From assembly GCF_029688925.1 (NCBI RefSeq), contig NZ_JARUKY010000029.1, positions 1 to 50,359 of the forward strand: a stretch of DNA of 50,359 nt, read 5' to 3'. Of this stretch, positions 7,818 through 16,144 are shown one piece after another. A model generated the notes under the pieces. That model was given only the letters and a program-made list of their open reading frames with translations, was not told the origin of the DNA and did no database searches. A program made the position numbers and the translations under genes. Source of the stretch: Evansella sp. AB-P1 (GTDB taxonomy: Bacteria; Bacillota; Bacilli; Bacillales; Salisediminibacteriaceae). Each line of letters opens with the position of its first letter. Position 1 is the first letter of the stretch.

Positions 7818-9226
7818 GGCACAATTTCAAAAACAGTACCTTTTTTATAATCAGTTACTTTCGAAGAACCATAAGCTCCCAAAAATAATCTCATTTGATT
7901 CCGATCTGTTCCTAAACTTACATAATAAGCGTCTTCAGAGCCAAAATCATAAGCAGTGTCAATGACATAAAAATCATTTGGTTGACCATCCATCCTTACC
8001 TTTGTATAAGCAAGACCCCCTCTAGTTGGATCCTTAGATTCTTCCCTTCGAGCAAAATCGGTAAACACAACACTTCCTTTCATTTGGGAAATTCTATTCC
8101 CCATATAAGCTTGCACGCCTGTTAGTGCCGTTCCCTGAAATTTATCTGGACGAGTGTCTTGATGAAAATAATTAATGATTGGTCGTATCCGTTTCGTTGA
8201 AGTAATCACTGCGTCATTGTAAAAGGCAATAATTTTCTCATCCAAATCAGGTTTTCCAGAACATTCCCTTAGAATCGGAGAAGGAAAATCTCCTTCCCAG
8301 CCTCGCCAACCCAAGTTGATCAAATCTTTCTGATCAGGTTCAGACTTCCTCAAGTTTTCTTGTACAATTTCCGTAACGGCTATTGGCTTATAATTGGCAA
8401 AAGAAAAAATCGACTCTACCAGCTCTTGACCTACATTGCCCACATATTTGATGTATTGATTGTTCAACCGCTGAAAAGAAATACCAGGACCATTACGAAA
8501 GCCGATGACAATAACTGTAAGGGTTTCTTGAAAAGATGCAGGGAGTTCATTAAAACGTGAGACTGCCGGGGGATCATCAATAAATGTATTTTTATCTACA
8601 TCGATTTCAATGATTTTTCCGGCTATTTCCATGAGATCTTGACTTAAATTAAAAGGATCAAATCCAGATCCCCCATCTCCAGTCGTTAATACTAGTTTTC
8701 CTGTCTCAGGTGAAAAGTTTAAGCTATTTACTCCGTTGTGATTTGAGAATGGCCTTCTTAAGTTAAGGAGTGTCCGTCGTTTTTTTGGCTTCCTATTCGC
8801 TGAAAGCAACCATTCTTCCACCGTATCAATATGGTCAAATTTCGTTTCTCTGTTGGTCCACCTCAGGGTTAACGTGGTTGGATCACAAGGATCAGGCTTA
8901 AAGGAATCTGATAAAGCACCAGGACCTTGCGTACTAGCTACGGAATAATGAAGATAGAACAGACCATTATGAGAAAAATCGGGATGAAAAGCCAAGCCTA
9001 CCAATCCACGTTCATCATATCCGCCATTAGAGCCTAGTTGTATCACTTGATGGCGAATATCTAAAAATGTTCTTGCAACCCCGTTTTTAACATACAAAAC
9101 TTCGCCTACCTGGGTTGCAACAAATAAGCTTTCGGACGAATCTCCAGGAATCAAAGCCGTTTTCAAAACAGTGGGTAAATTTATATTACTAATAATAGGT
9201 TGTAAATTCACTTTCACTTTCTTCAC
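7814..9226 (-). CDS. PQQ-type glucose/sorbosone dehydrogenase family protein
   Basis: 470-residue protein of the soluble glucose/sorbosone dehydrogenase (GSDH, YliI-like) beta-propeller family, which oxidises aldose sugars or related compounds with PQQ. Family segments visible are GLVGLAFHPDF, HNGLFYLHYS, SNHNGVNSLNFSPETGKLV followed by TTGDGG, and a late YMGNRISQMKGSVVFTDF. The GTG at 9226 is preferred because GGGGAG lies 7 nt upstream; the upstream extension to 9355 has no binding site. No signal peptide is present, although most characterised relatives are periplasmic or exported. The gene is coupled to the downstream membrane protein. Whether the organism makes PQQ cannot be judged here. 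Confidence 0.8.
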   Translation of the reverse strand: MKKVKVNLQPIISNINLPTVLKTALIPGDSSESLFVATQVGEVLYVKNGVARTFLDIRHQVIQLGSNGGYDERGLVGLAFHPDFSHNGLFYLHYSVASTQGPGALSDSFKPDPCDPTTLTLRWTNRETKFDHIDTVEEWLLSANRKPKKRRTLLNLRRPFSNHNGVNSLNFSPETGKLVLTTGDGGSGFDPFNLSQDLMEIAGKIIEIDVDKNTFIDDPPAVSRFNELPASFQETLTVIVIGFRNGPGISFQRLNNQYIKYVGNVGQELVESIFSFANYKPIAVTEIVQENLRKSEPDQKDLINLGWRGWEGDFPSPILRECSGKPDLDEKIIAFYNDAVITSTKRIRPIINYFHQDTRPDKFQGTALTGVQAYMGNRISQMKGSVVFTDFARREESKDPTRGGLAYTKVRMDGQPNDFYVIDTAYDFGSEDAYYVSLGTDRNQMRLFLGAYGSSKVTDYKKGTVFEIVP

Positions 9227-9475
9227 CTCATTTCTCCCCCTTTTCCTACTTTCCTCATAGATAAATATGAATGGTACGTTGCCAATAGCACCTAAATTAA
9301 GGATGAATCGAAGGGGCTTTTCCGGTGCTTTCATTTGTGGAGATGATTGGTTCAATTTTTACTTGAATGGGGGATATCCTTAAAATAGCCGATCCTAATA
9401 GGTTCAACGACGGAGCATGAGAGAGAAAGAGGGAGATTGAACTAGGATAAAATGAACCGTGTAGAAAAGATTTTA

Positions 9476-9715
9476 TGCAATTTCCACTTGCATGGGCGGT
9501 CTACCCTGAAAATACACAGGTTCAGTAGTGAAAGGTGACGACTCCAACGGGAAAAGCAATAGCAGAAGACCCGACAATTCGGCACGTTAGTGCGAAGTGT
9601 GGAGGCTGAAGCATTGCCCGTGGAAAGCGTTCACCAGTAACGGATGAACCAACTTGATGAATATTTTCATCCTCCATGGTGCAAATTCCACTTGCATCAG
9701 TGGTCTACCCTAAAA
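9476..9715 (-). repeat. Composite structured repeat, copy 1
   Basis: A 240-bp element best read on the minus strand. It is bracketed by two same-orientation copies of a shared box, 9663-9715 (complete) and 9476-9512 (start only, TTTTCAGGGTAGACC). The core contains nested inverted pairs: GGTTCA 9519-9524 with TGAACC 9644-9649, ACGGG with CCCGT, plus small hairpins CCGACAATTCGG and GCACGTTAGTGC. Similar cores occur at about 25.6 kb and, more distantly, 21.3 kb. No ORF or transposase is present. The gap 9227-9802 otherwise holds only the tlp promoter. Confidence 0.75.
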
Positions 9716-9739
9716 TAATATATTCCTTCTCGTGAATGA

Positions 9740-9768
9740 GCATAAATGTAATTCTTTTGTACATACTA
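9740..9768 (+). promoter_or_regulatory. Sigma-G-like promoter of tlp
   Basis: GCATA (9740-9744) and CATACTA (9762-9768) are separated by 17 nt and match the forespore sigma-G pattern GHATR / CATNHTA. The position fits a transcription start about 25-30 nt before the tlp ATG. Confidence 0.6.
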
Positions 9769-9802
9769 CATGTGTAAATTTTATGAAGGAGGTCCTTAGG
9801 AA

Positions 9803-10030
9803 ATGGCAAAACCAGATAACCGAAAAGATAATGTAGAACGATTACAAAAGATGGTAGAAAACACGAAGGAGAATATAGAAGCAGCTGAAGAAACTATGGA
9901 CAATGAGCACTTAACAGCACCTGAGAAGAATGCTATTGAAGATAAAAATGAACGTCGTCAAGAGAGCATTGAAAGCTTTAAAGCAGAGATTGCTGACGAA
10001 AAAGAAGATCGCGAAAATGGTCGCATTTAA
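9803..10030 (+). CDS. tlp: Small acid-soluble spore protein Tlp
   Basis: 75-residue, very hydrophilic, charged helical protein matching the thioredoxin-like/Tlp spore protein family: MAKPDNRKDNVERLQKMV at the start, then alternating Glu/Lys heptads. Tlp is made in the forespore, where it is a minor spore-core protein. GGAGG lies before the ATG, a sigma-G-like promoter lies upstream and a strong terminator lies downstream, so it is a single-gene forespore unit. In B. subtilis it neighbours yneP and yneQ; the YneQ-like gene follows here. Confidence 0.9.
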   Translation: MAKPDNRKDNVERLQKMVENTKENIEAAEETMDNEHLTAPEKNAIEDKNERRQESIESFKAEIADEKEDRENGRI

Positions 10031-10062
10031 TCATTCTTTATAAATAGTATAGTTATTGAAAA

Positions 10063-10098
10063 AAGACCCAATTATGAGAAATTGGGTCTTCTCTTTAT
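10063..10098 (+). terminator. Rho-independent terminator
   Basis: AAGACCCAATT pairs perfectly with AATTGGGTCTT over a 6-nt loop, followed by CTCTTTATTTT. Confidence 0.85.
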
Positions 10099-10208
10099 TT
10101 TAAAAATTTGTTTTAAGAAATACTTTGTCATATTACTTCACATTCAATATGTTTTCATTGAAATGATACTATACTTAGTTGTTATAATAGAAGGGAAAGG
10201 AGTGTAAA

Positions 10209-10520
10209 ATGGCATTTGGCATTACGAAACGAGACTTAGATGAATGGAAAAGTAAAGCAATAAATGGAGAAGTGGCTTTTATAACCCATTTTTGGTACGA
10301 TGCAAGATTTCCTCATTATCGAACGGTTACAAAAGCAGGGTGTTCAAACAAAGACACGTTAATTCAATGGGGAATGAAGCATGGATTGAAGGCAGAATGG
10401 ATACATGAACGAGAGCTCTTCCCACACTTTGATTTGCTAGGTGAAAGACAGAGAGAAATTTTAATGAAAGAAAATAAATATGATCAACTGTTAAAGCTTG
10501 AAAGACGAATGAAAGGATGA
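10209..10520 (+). CDS. YneQ-like conserved protein
   Basis: 103-residue soluble protein resembling B. subtilis YneQ (conserved MAFGI start, ITHFWYDARFPHY, WIHERELFPHFDLLG). Its function is unknown. The cluster of aromatic, His and Trp residues suggests a compact fold, but no catalytic motif is identified. AAAGGAG lies 6 nt before the ATG. It is 6 nt upstream of nadE, so the two are probably co-transcribed. Placement just after tlp matches the B. subtilis order, which supports the assignment. Confidence 0.7.
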   Translation: MAFGITKRDLDEWKSKAINGEVAFITHFWYDARFPHYRTVTKAGCSNKDTLIQWGMKHGLKAEWIHERELFPHFDLLGERQREILMKENKYDQLLKLERRMKG

Positions 10521-10526
10521 GAGATC

Positions 10527-11354
10527 TTGATTGATTTGCAAAAACAAATTATTGCAGCTTTAAAAGTAAAGCCTGAGATTGATCCTAAACAAGAAATTCG
10601 TGATCGTGTTCAACTACTAAAAGCATATTTGAAGAAATCAGGGTTAAATGGTTATGTACTTGGAATTTCAGGGGGACAAGATTCTACTTTAGCTGGAAAG
10701 CTTATTCAGCTTGCTATGGAGGAGTTAAACGAAGAGGAAAGTACTGAACGTTATACATTCTTCGGAATGAGACTGCCATATGGAGTACAAGCTGACGAAG
10801 AGGAAGCACAAGAAGCTGTGGATTTTATACAGCCCTATAATCGTTTAACTGTAAATATTAAATCAGCTGTAGATGCAGCGTACGATCAATTTCATGAATC
10901 TACGGGGGAAACTTTATCTGATTTTGTAAAAGGGAACACAAAGGCAAGAGAACGAATGAAAGTACAATATGATGTTGCCGCTCATTATCGTTGTTTAGTC
11001 GTTGGAACAGACCATGCAGCAGAAGCTATTACTGGATTTTATACGAAGTTTGGTGATGGTGCCTGTGATATTACACCACTATTTGGATTAAATAAACGAC
11101 AAGGAAAACTATTATTAAAGGAGCTTAATGGACCCGAATTTTTATATACGAAAGCACCAACTGCAGACCTAGAAGATAATCGTCCTGCTCTAGCAGACGA
11201 AGATGCATTAGGAGTAACATATGATCAAATAGATGATTACCTCGAAGGGAAAGAAATTATAGAAGAGGCTAAGTTGAAAATAGAAAAGCATTATGTACAA
11301 ACAGAGCATAAACGTCAGCTTCCTGTTACACTTTATGATCGGTGGTGGCAGTAA
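10527..11354 (+). CDS. nadE: NH3-dependent NAD synthetase
   Basis: 275-residue NAD+ synthetase that amidates nicotinic acid adenine dinucleotide using ammonia and ATP, the last step of NAD synthesis. The adenine-nucleotide alpha-hydrolase P-loop SGGQDS is at residues 48-53 and further family segments are [20 protein letters not shown] and the C-terminal Lys/Arg-rich end. Length fits the short, glutaminase-free bacterial form. Translation starts at TTG, with AAAGGA inside the end of the upstream gene. Its stop lies inside the following PHP gene (overlap of about 13 nt), so the three genes form an operon. Confidence 0.95.
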   Translation: MIDLQKQIIAALKVKPEIDPKQEIRDRVQLLKAYLKKSGLNGYVLGISGGQDSTLAGKLIQLAMEELNEEESTERYTFFGMRLPYGVQADEEEAQEAVDFIQPYNRLTVNIKSAVDAAYDQFHESTGETLSDFVKGNTKARERMKVQYDVAAHYRCLVVGTDHAAEAITGFYTKFGDGACDITPLFGLNKRQGKLLLKELNGPEFLYTKAPTADLEDNRPALADEDALGVTYDQIDDYLEGKEIIEEAKLKIEKHYVQTEHKRQLPVTLYDRWWQ

Positions 11355-12241
11355 TTTTGCAAGAAAACAATACAACTCATAAAAAACAAAGCTTGGCTGA
11401 TTTACACATGCACTCAACAGCTTCAGATGGAGGTTATCCACCAGAGGAACTTATGAAAAAGTGTATTAATGGAAAGCTAGAAATTGTTGCTTTAACAGAT
11501 CACGACACTACTTCAGGAGTACAGGTAGCAAAAGAAATAGTAGAAAAACATGGTATTAAATTTATTACAGGTATTGAATTATCTACAAGATTTAAAGGGA
11601 AAAGTGTTGATATTTTAGGCTATGGTATCGACTCGCGAAATGAAATACTTTTAAACAAGTTATCTCATCAACTACAAATGCGGCGAGAACGTATGGTTCG
11701 GATGATAGAAAAATGCCAAGAGATTGGGATGCCAATTCATTTAAAAGACGTAGAGAAGGAGGCAAAAGGAGATACGTTATCAAGACCTCATTTAGCTCAA
11801 GTAATGGTGAATCACCAGATTGTCCCTAATATTAAAGAAGCATTTAACCTTTATTTAACCCCTGGTAAACCTTGCTATGAGGTGAAGGAAGAAGAAATGA
11901 CTCCTCAACAAGCTATTCAATTAATTCATCAAGCAGGTGGAATTGCAGTTGTAGCCCATCCTATCTTTTATTCGATTGATGAAGACATTTTGCGATGGGT
12001 AGTAGAAGATGGTTTAGACGGTATAGAGGTTTATCATCGTGACCATGATAAAGATGCTATAGAACGATTTTATGCATTAGCATCAGAAGCAGAATATAAA
12101 TTAGGAAAGAGAATATTTAAGACAGGTGGATCAGACTTCCATCATGAATCCTTTGGAAGAGAAGGAGAAATTATTGGAAAAACAAAGCTTCCATTTGAAG
12201 AAGCGGAATATTTATTTGATTATATAACGAATAAAAACTAA
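11342..12241 (+). CDS. PHP-domain phosphoesterase (TrpH/YciV-like)
   Basis: 299-residue metal-dependent phosphoesterase of the polymerase-and-histidinol-phosphatase fold. Metal-binding motifs are in order: [18 protein letters not shown], a central VVAHP and a terminal GGSDFHHE. The closest characterised group is TrpH/RNase AM, which hydrolyses 3',5'-nucleoside bisphosphates and trims short RNAs. The start is uncertain: GTG 11342 or 11345, or TTG 11357, all upstream of the conserved ADLHMHS. It overlaps nadE, so expression is probably coupled, and it ends before a terminator hairpin. Confidence 0.85.
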   Translation: MVAVILQENNTTHKKQSLADLHMHSTASDGGYPPEELMKKCINGKLEIVALTDHDTTSGVQVAKEIVEKHGIKFITGIELSTRFKGKSVDILGYGIDSRNEILLNKLSHQLQMRRERMVRMIEKCQEIGMPIHLKDVEKEAKGDTLSRPHLAQVMVNHQIVPNIKEAFNLYLTPGKPCYEVKEEEMTPQQAIQLIHQAGGIAVVAHPIFYSIDEDILRWVVEDGLDGIEVYHRDHDKDAIERFYALASEAEYKLGKRIFKTGGSDFHHESFGREGEIIGKTKLPFEEAEYLFDYITNKN

Positions 12242-12287
12242 TTTTTTTTAAAAATCACTATTATTATATATTACATATAAGTCTTTT

Positions 12288-12336
12288 GGCACCTCCATTT
12301 TAAATGTAAATACATTGTATGGGGTGCCTTTCTTTT
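12288..12336 (+). terminator. Rho-independent terminator
   Basis: GGCACCTCCAT pairs with ATGGGGTGCC (one wobble) over a 20-nt loop, followed by TTTCTTTT. It closes the yneQ-like/nadE/PHP operon. Confidence 0.75.
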
Positions 12337-12451
12337 GAATGGTTACTTTCCTTAGACCCCTTTTTGTTAACAACGCCCTGTCAGTTTTTATCACACACTT
12401 TTGGGCTTTTTAGAATAGGATGAAAAGGAGGTTAATTAAGGAGGGGAATCT

Positions 12452-13522
12452 GTGAAAAAATACTTTATTAATGGCCACACAAGTGAAGGGCCTTATCATT
12501 TGATTGATCAGTTTTTGGAATATTGTTCCATATCTCTTGTTACTGGTGGGAGTATGTATGTAAGGGGAGAAGTATTAAAGGAAACTGTGAAAGCTCTTGA
12601 ACAAGAGGGGGAACGTGTCGTTATCTTTGTTCATCCCAATGATGGAGAGACGTATGACAGCATCTTTATTCCATCAAAGGAATTATTACTACTTTCTGAT
12701 AATGAACCTCTTTTACCATTAAGCCGTTTTCGAGGGATTGTACAACAGACATACAATTTAAACGATTGTTTAAATCTATCTTCTCTACGAAGTGATACGG
12801 CAAATATTTTACGTTATTCAGATGAGATTAAACAAAATCAACATAAAGCATATTTGTATTTTGCTAAAGGAAGAGAAATCCATGAAGAAAAAGAAAAAAT
12901 ATATCTTTCCGCTATGGATTTTAGTGAAGCGGATAAGGTAGCGGAAGAAATTATTGAGGACTTGTTTTCAAATGTAGTAGCAAAGGAGAATTCTCCAATT
13001 GAAAGGAAATTGTTCTTCGGTGCAGCTACTGGTTATGGCCCAGTTAATTTTATTAATACTATAACGGAAGGCTTATCAAAACGAATTATTATTAAAGGGC
13101 GTTCGGGTAGTGGGAAGTCCACTTTAATGAGAAAAATCGTTGCAGAAGCGAAAGGACATGGATTATCAGTAGATTATTTTCCATGTGCACTTGATCCTAA
13201 TAGTTTAGACATGGTTGTCATTCCAAGCCTTTCCTTTGCAATAATCGATGGAACAGCACCACATGTCATTAACGCTGAACGTTCAAGTGATTCCATCGTG
13301 GATATGTTTGAACGGTGTATCAATCAAGATGTAGAACAAAACAATATGATACTATTAACAGAAATCGAACAAAACTATAAGGATAAAATGAAGTCAGGTA
13401 CGAATCATTTGCATCGAGTAAATGAGTTAGAAATGAAAGTTCACGAAATGTATGAAAAATATATTAGTGAGGAAAAACTCTCCTCTATAATACAGCAAAT
13501 AAAGGTAAATATATTGAAGTAA
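12452..13522 (+). CDS. P-loop ATP-binding protein of unknown role (PRK06851-like)
   Basis: 356-residue soluble protein. The N-terminal part begins with GHTSEGPYHLIDQF, and a P-loop GRSGSGKST lies at residues 216-224, followed by DYFPCALDPNSLDMV and a Glu-rich helical C-terminus. It resembles a family of large Bacillus/Clostridium proteins with two nucleotide-kinase-like halves. The N-terminal half keeps TGGSM in place of a canonical P-loop and appears degenerate as an ATP site. GGAGGGG precedes the ATG. It has its own terminator and seems monocistronic. No substrate can be assigned. Confidence 0.7.
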   Translation: MKKYFINGHTSEGPYHLIDQFLEYCSISLVTGGSMYVRGEVLKETVKALEQEGERVVIFVHPNDGETYDSIFIPSKELLLLSDNEPLLPLSRFRGIVQQTYNLNDCLNLSSLRSDTANILRYSDEIKQNQHKAYLYFAKGREIHEEKEKIYLSAMDFSEADKVAEEIIEDLFSNVVAKENSPIERKLFFGAATGYGPVNFINTITEGLSKRIIIKGRSGSGKSTLMRKIVAEAKGHGLSVDYFPCALDPNSLDMVVIPSLSFAIIDGTAPHVINAERSSDSIVDMFERCINQDVEQNNMILLTEIEQNYKDKMKSGTNHLHRVNELEMKVHEMYEKYISEEKLSSIIQQIKVNILK

Positions 13523-13528
13523 AACATG

Positions 13529-13564
13529 AAAAAGATCCCCTTTTTTTTAAGAAGGGATCTTTTT
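13529..13564 (+). terminator. Rho-independent terminator
   Basis: AAAAAGATCCC pairs perfectly with GGGATCTTTTT over a 14-nt loop. Confidence 0.85.
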
Positions 13565-13826
13565 CGTATATTAACTAAAAATATGAAAGAAAATTCATGG
13601 TATAATATTTCTATTATCTAAATTTCTTCTTGGTTTAAATGATTAATTTAGAAATAACGTGTAACTATCATACATATTCTTACTGAGGCCTTTAAAGGTC
13701 TTTTCTCATTTTAAAATGCTATTACGATATGCACCGTATTACCACCCATTAGCATGCACTTTTTTTTATATCATAACATGTCATAATAAAGATATATTGA
13801 CGTATAAGAAAGGTCGAGATAGGAGC
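13565..13826 (+). promoter_or_regulatory. Promoter and long untranslated leader of MFS gene
   Basis: An extended -10 element TGGTATAAT lies at 13598-13606, giving a leader of about 215 nt. The leader contains a CTAAATT/AATTTAG hairpin near 13618-13655 and a GGCCTTTAAAGGTC palindrome followed by TTTTCTCATTTT near 13685-13710, which could act as a weak attenuator. No known riboswitch class is recognised. No gene is seen here. Confidence 0.35.
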
Positions 13827-15008
13827 ATGAGTCCGATATTCAAGCTTAAAGGAATGTTGTTTTTCTTTCATTCATCTATGGCATTAATTATTAGTTATTT
13901 ACCGGTTTATTTACAGCATTTAGGTTTAACGGGGTCACAGATCGGTGTCCTTTTAGCCGTTGGCCCAGCAGCAGCCATTATTGCACAACCATTTTGGGGC
14001 TTTATGAGTGATAAATGGAAAACGGTTAAACGGGTGCTACTCATTTGTTTGTCTTGTTCACTAGCATTGGGAATTATCGTTTTTCAGCTAACAGAATATT
14101 TAATCCTTATCCCATTATTATTTATTTTCTTCTCTTTTACCTCTCCATCAGGTGGATTAGGAGATAGTTTAGCACAAAAGGTTTCAGTGAAAAATAATGT
14201 TTCCTTTGGGAGTATACGTTTATGGGGTTCTTTAGGGTTTGGAGTTTCTAATCTAATATGCGGATTTATTTTAGCACAAATTGGTATTACAAATATTTAT
14301 TTTCTTTACGCAATATTTATTTTTGTGGCTATACTATTTTGCTATGCATCTCCTGATAGTGAACCATCGAAAAAACCAGTGGAGCTTATTAGTGCATTGA
14401 AGCTACTAAAAAATCCAAAGCTCATGATTTTTTTAGGGATGATTATGGTTATAGGCTTGACCCACCGTATAAATGATTCCTTCATTGGCCTATATATTAT
14501 TGAACTAGGTGGCAACGAGTCGTACATAGGTATCTCTTGGGCTTTTGCAATTGTTACGGAAGCATTAATGTTCGCTTTTAGTGTGTATTGGTTTAGACGC
14601 TTTCATCCATTAACACTAATAAACATTGCTGCATTTCTTTACTTTGTGCGTTGGCTTTTAATGTCCTTTGCACCTGATCCTAGTTTCGTACTAGTTATTC
14701 AGTTATTTCACGGTTTTACTTTTGGGATCATGTACTTAACAGCCTTTCAGTTTGTAACAAAACTAGTTCCTGAGGAATTAGAGTCTACTGGACATCTATT
14801 GTTTATATCAATATTTTTTGGCTTGTCTGGTGTTATTGGTTCTCTTATTGGTGGGAATGTCATGAACGCTTTTGATGTTAGAACACTATATACTGTCATG
14901 GCTGTTCTTGCAGCAATAGGGTTTATGGGATCTGTTCTTTATCGAATTGTTTATTTTAAAAGTGAGGAAGGACAGAAGGATAAACGTCGTATGAATGAAG
15001 GAAATTAG
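13827..15008 (+). CDS. MFS transporter, LacY/PPP-like group
   Basis: 393-residue major facilitator superfamily carrier with twelve predicted helices. The opening FKLKGMLFFFHSSMALIISY, the inter-helix loop GFMSDKWKTVKR between helices 2 and 3, and the dispersed charged loops fit the MFS_1_like group that includes nucleoside and phenylpropionate/proton symporters. ATG 13827 is chosen because it gives the family-typical N-terminus; the extension to 13716 is translated from the leader and has no binding site. A strong terminator follows. Substrate unknown. Confidence 0.8.
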   Translation: MSPIFKLKGMLFFFHSSMALIISYLPVYLQHLGLTGSQIGVLLAVGPAAAIIAQPFWGFMSDKWKTVKRVLLICLSCSLALGIIVFQLTEYLILIPLLFIFFSFTSPSGGLGDSLAQKVSVKNNVSFGSIRLWGSLGFGVSNLICGFILAQIGITNIYFLYAIFIFVAILFCYASPDSEPSKKPVELISALKLLKNPKLMIFLGMIMVIGLTHRINDSFIGLYIIELGGNESYIGISWAFAIVTEALMFAFSVYWFRRFHPLTLINIAAFLYFVRWLLMSFAPDPSFVLVIQLFHGFTFGIMYLTAFQFVTKLVPEELESTGHLLFISIFFGLSGVIGSLIGGNVMNAFDVRTLYTVMAVLAAIGFMGSVLYRIVYFKSEEGQKDKRRMNEGN

Positions 15009-15046
15009 ATGTTATAAAAATCTAAATTATGATAGCTTAAGATGGT

Positions 15047-15078
15047 AAGGCATACACTATTCGTGTTTGCCTTTTTTT
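15047..15078 (+). terminator. Rho-independent terminator
   Basis: AAGGCATACAC pairs with GTGTTTGCCTT (one mismatch) over a 5-nt loop, followed by a run of T. Confidence 0.8.
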
Positions 15079-15206
15079 ATGGATTGGATTTCTTTATGTT
15101 ATTCATACAAAGTGAAGCTCTTTCGTTTATAATAGTACTGTAGGTCTTTATAAAAGATTATGAAAATAATAGAAGGGTTTCTTCTTACAAAGAATTAGGT
15201 GATGAT

Positions 15207-15905
15207 ATGAAAAAGGGCATCCTTTTATTAATAGGATTCGGAATTATTTTATATTTAATAGATTGGGAATGGGTTTCCCGTTTAAGGCAAGAAGATTTGG
15301 ACTACTTTACAGATGGTGTCATTGAAGGTGTAGGGTATAGGCTTCTACTGGTTACAATGCCACTCATGCTCATTCAAGGAGTTATAACGCTATTTCCAGT
15401 GTTATTGTTGATTATTATTCATTTTCTTACATTTGGCTTAGTTGAAGGTTTTCTGATTAGTTTGATTGGTACAGTAGGGAGTTCTTTATTATGCTATTGG
15501 ATCGTAAAATCCTTTAGTGGTAAATGGGTAGAAAACTATTGGGCTAAACGTCAAGAAAAATTGAACCGATTGTTACATTGGATGACAGAATATGGAGTTT
15601 TAGTAATTGTCATTTTAAGAAGTGTTCCTATCATGCCAAGTAACCTTATATCAATTGCAGCGGCTTTTAGCCCTATACCGTTAAAGCAATATATCTGGTC
15701 TTCTATATGGGGGAACATATCAATGGTCTGGTTATTAAGTATCCTTGCTGCTCCAATATGGATGGGAGAAGGGATGTTTTTTCCATATTTAATTGGCTAT
15801 TTGATTTATGCTCTTACTGTTTTCGTTTATTATGCCATTCATTATTATCGATCACAGCAAACGATTCAGCATAGAAATGAACAACGTAACAAAAAGCTTA
15901 TTTAA
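15207..15905 (+). CDS. TVP38/TMEM64 (SNARE-associated, DedA-like) membrane protein
   Basis: 232-residue polytopic membrane protein. It contains the characteristic re-entrant segment FGLVEGFLISLIGTVGSSLL and the later RSVPIMPSNLISIAAAFSPI motif of the TVP38/DedA superfamily, flanked by helices at both ends. Characterised DedA-superfamily members move lipid carriers or phospholipids across the membrane; the cargo of this one is unknown. The ATG follows a weak binding site (TTAGGTGATG). It appears to be transcribed alone. Confidence 0.85.
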   Translation: MKKGILLLIGFGIILYLIDWEWVSRLRQEDLDYFTDGVIEGVGYRLLLVTMPLMLIQGVITLFPVLLLIIIHFLTFGLVEGFLISLIGTVGSSLLCYWIVKSFSGKWVENYWAKRQEKLNRLLHWMTEYGVLVIVILRSVPIMPSNLISIAAAFSPIPLKQYIWSSIWGNISMVWLLSILAAPIWMGEGMFFPYLIGYLIYALTVFVYYAIHYYRSQQTIQHRNEQRNKKLI

Positions 15906-15963
15906 CATGTTTTTACTATTCATTTCGTTTTATTCCTTAAATAATATTTTGAGGAGGATAACT

Positions 15964-16056
15964 ATGAGTTTCTTAGATTTTAGTCGTATTTCACTTTCCC
16001 CTTTCCATCTCTCTGGGAATTTACGCTTTATCAAAATAAAGTATCGACTTATTTGA
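15964..16056 (+). CDS. Possible 30-residue peptide or gene remnant
   Basis: Short ORF of 30 codons whose ATG is preceded by GAGGAGGATAACT, an excellent ribosome binding site. The peptide starts MSFLDFSRISLSPFHLSG and ends with a basic tail. Immediately after its stop, another frame reads DLFEEIENFLDNI and continues to 16140 with coding-like composition. The pair may therefore be one small gene broken by a frameshift rather than an intact peptide. Family not recognised. Confidence 0.35.
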   Translation: MSFLDFSRISLSPFHLSGNLRFIKIKYRLI

Positions 16057-16144
16057 AGAGATAGAAAACTTCTTAGATAACATTATTTCACCACCTATTT
16101 GGACAGCTGCCACAGCACAATTGGAAGAAGATTCTATATGAAAA

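Noticed and set aside
15808-16056. 82-codon plus-strand frame overlapping the TVP38 gene
   Set aside because: The first half is the shadow of the TVP38 coding sequence. Only the last 30 codons, after the AGGAGG site, have any support.
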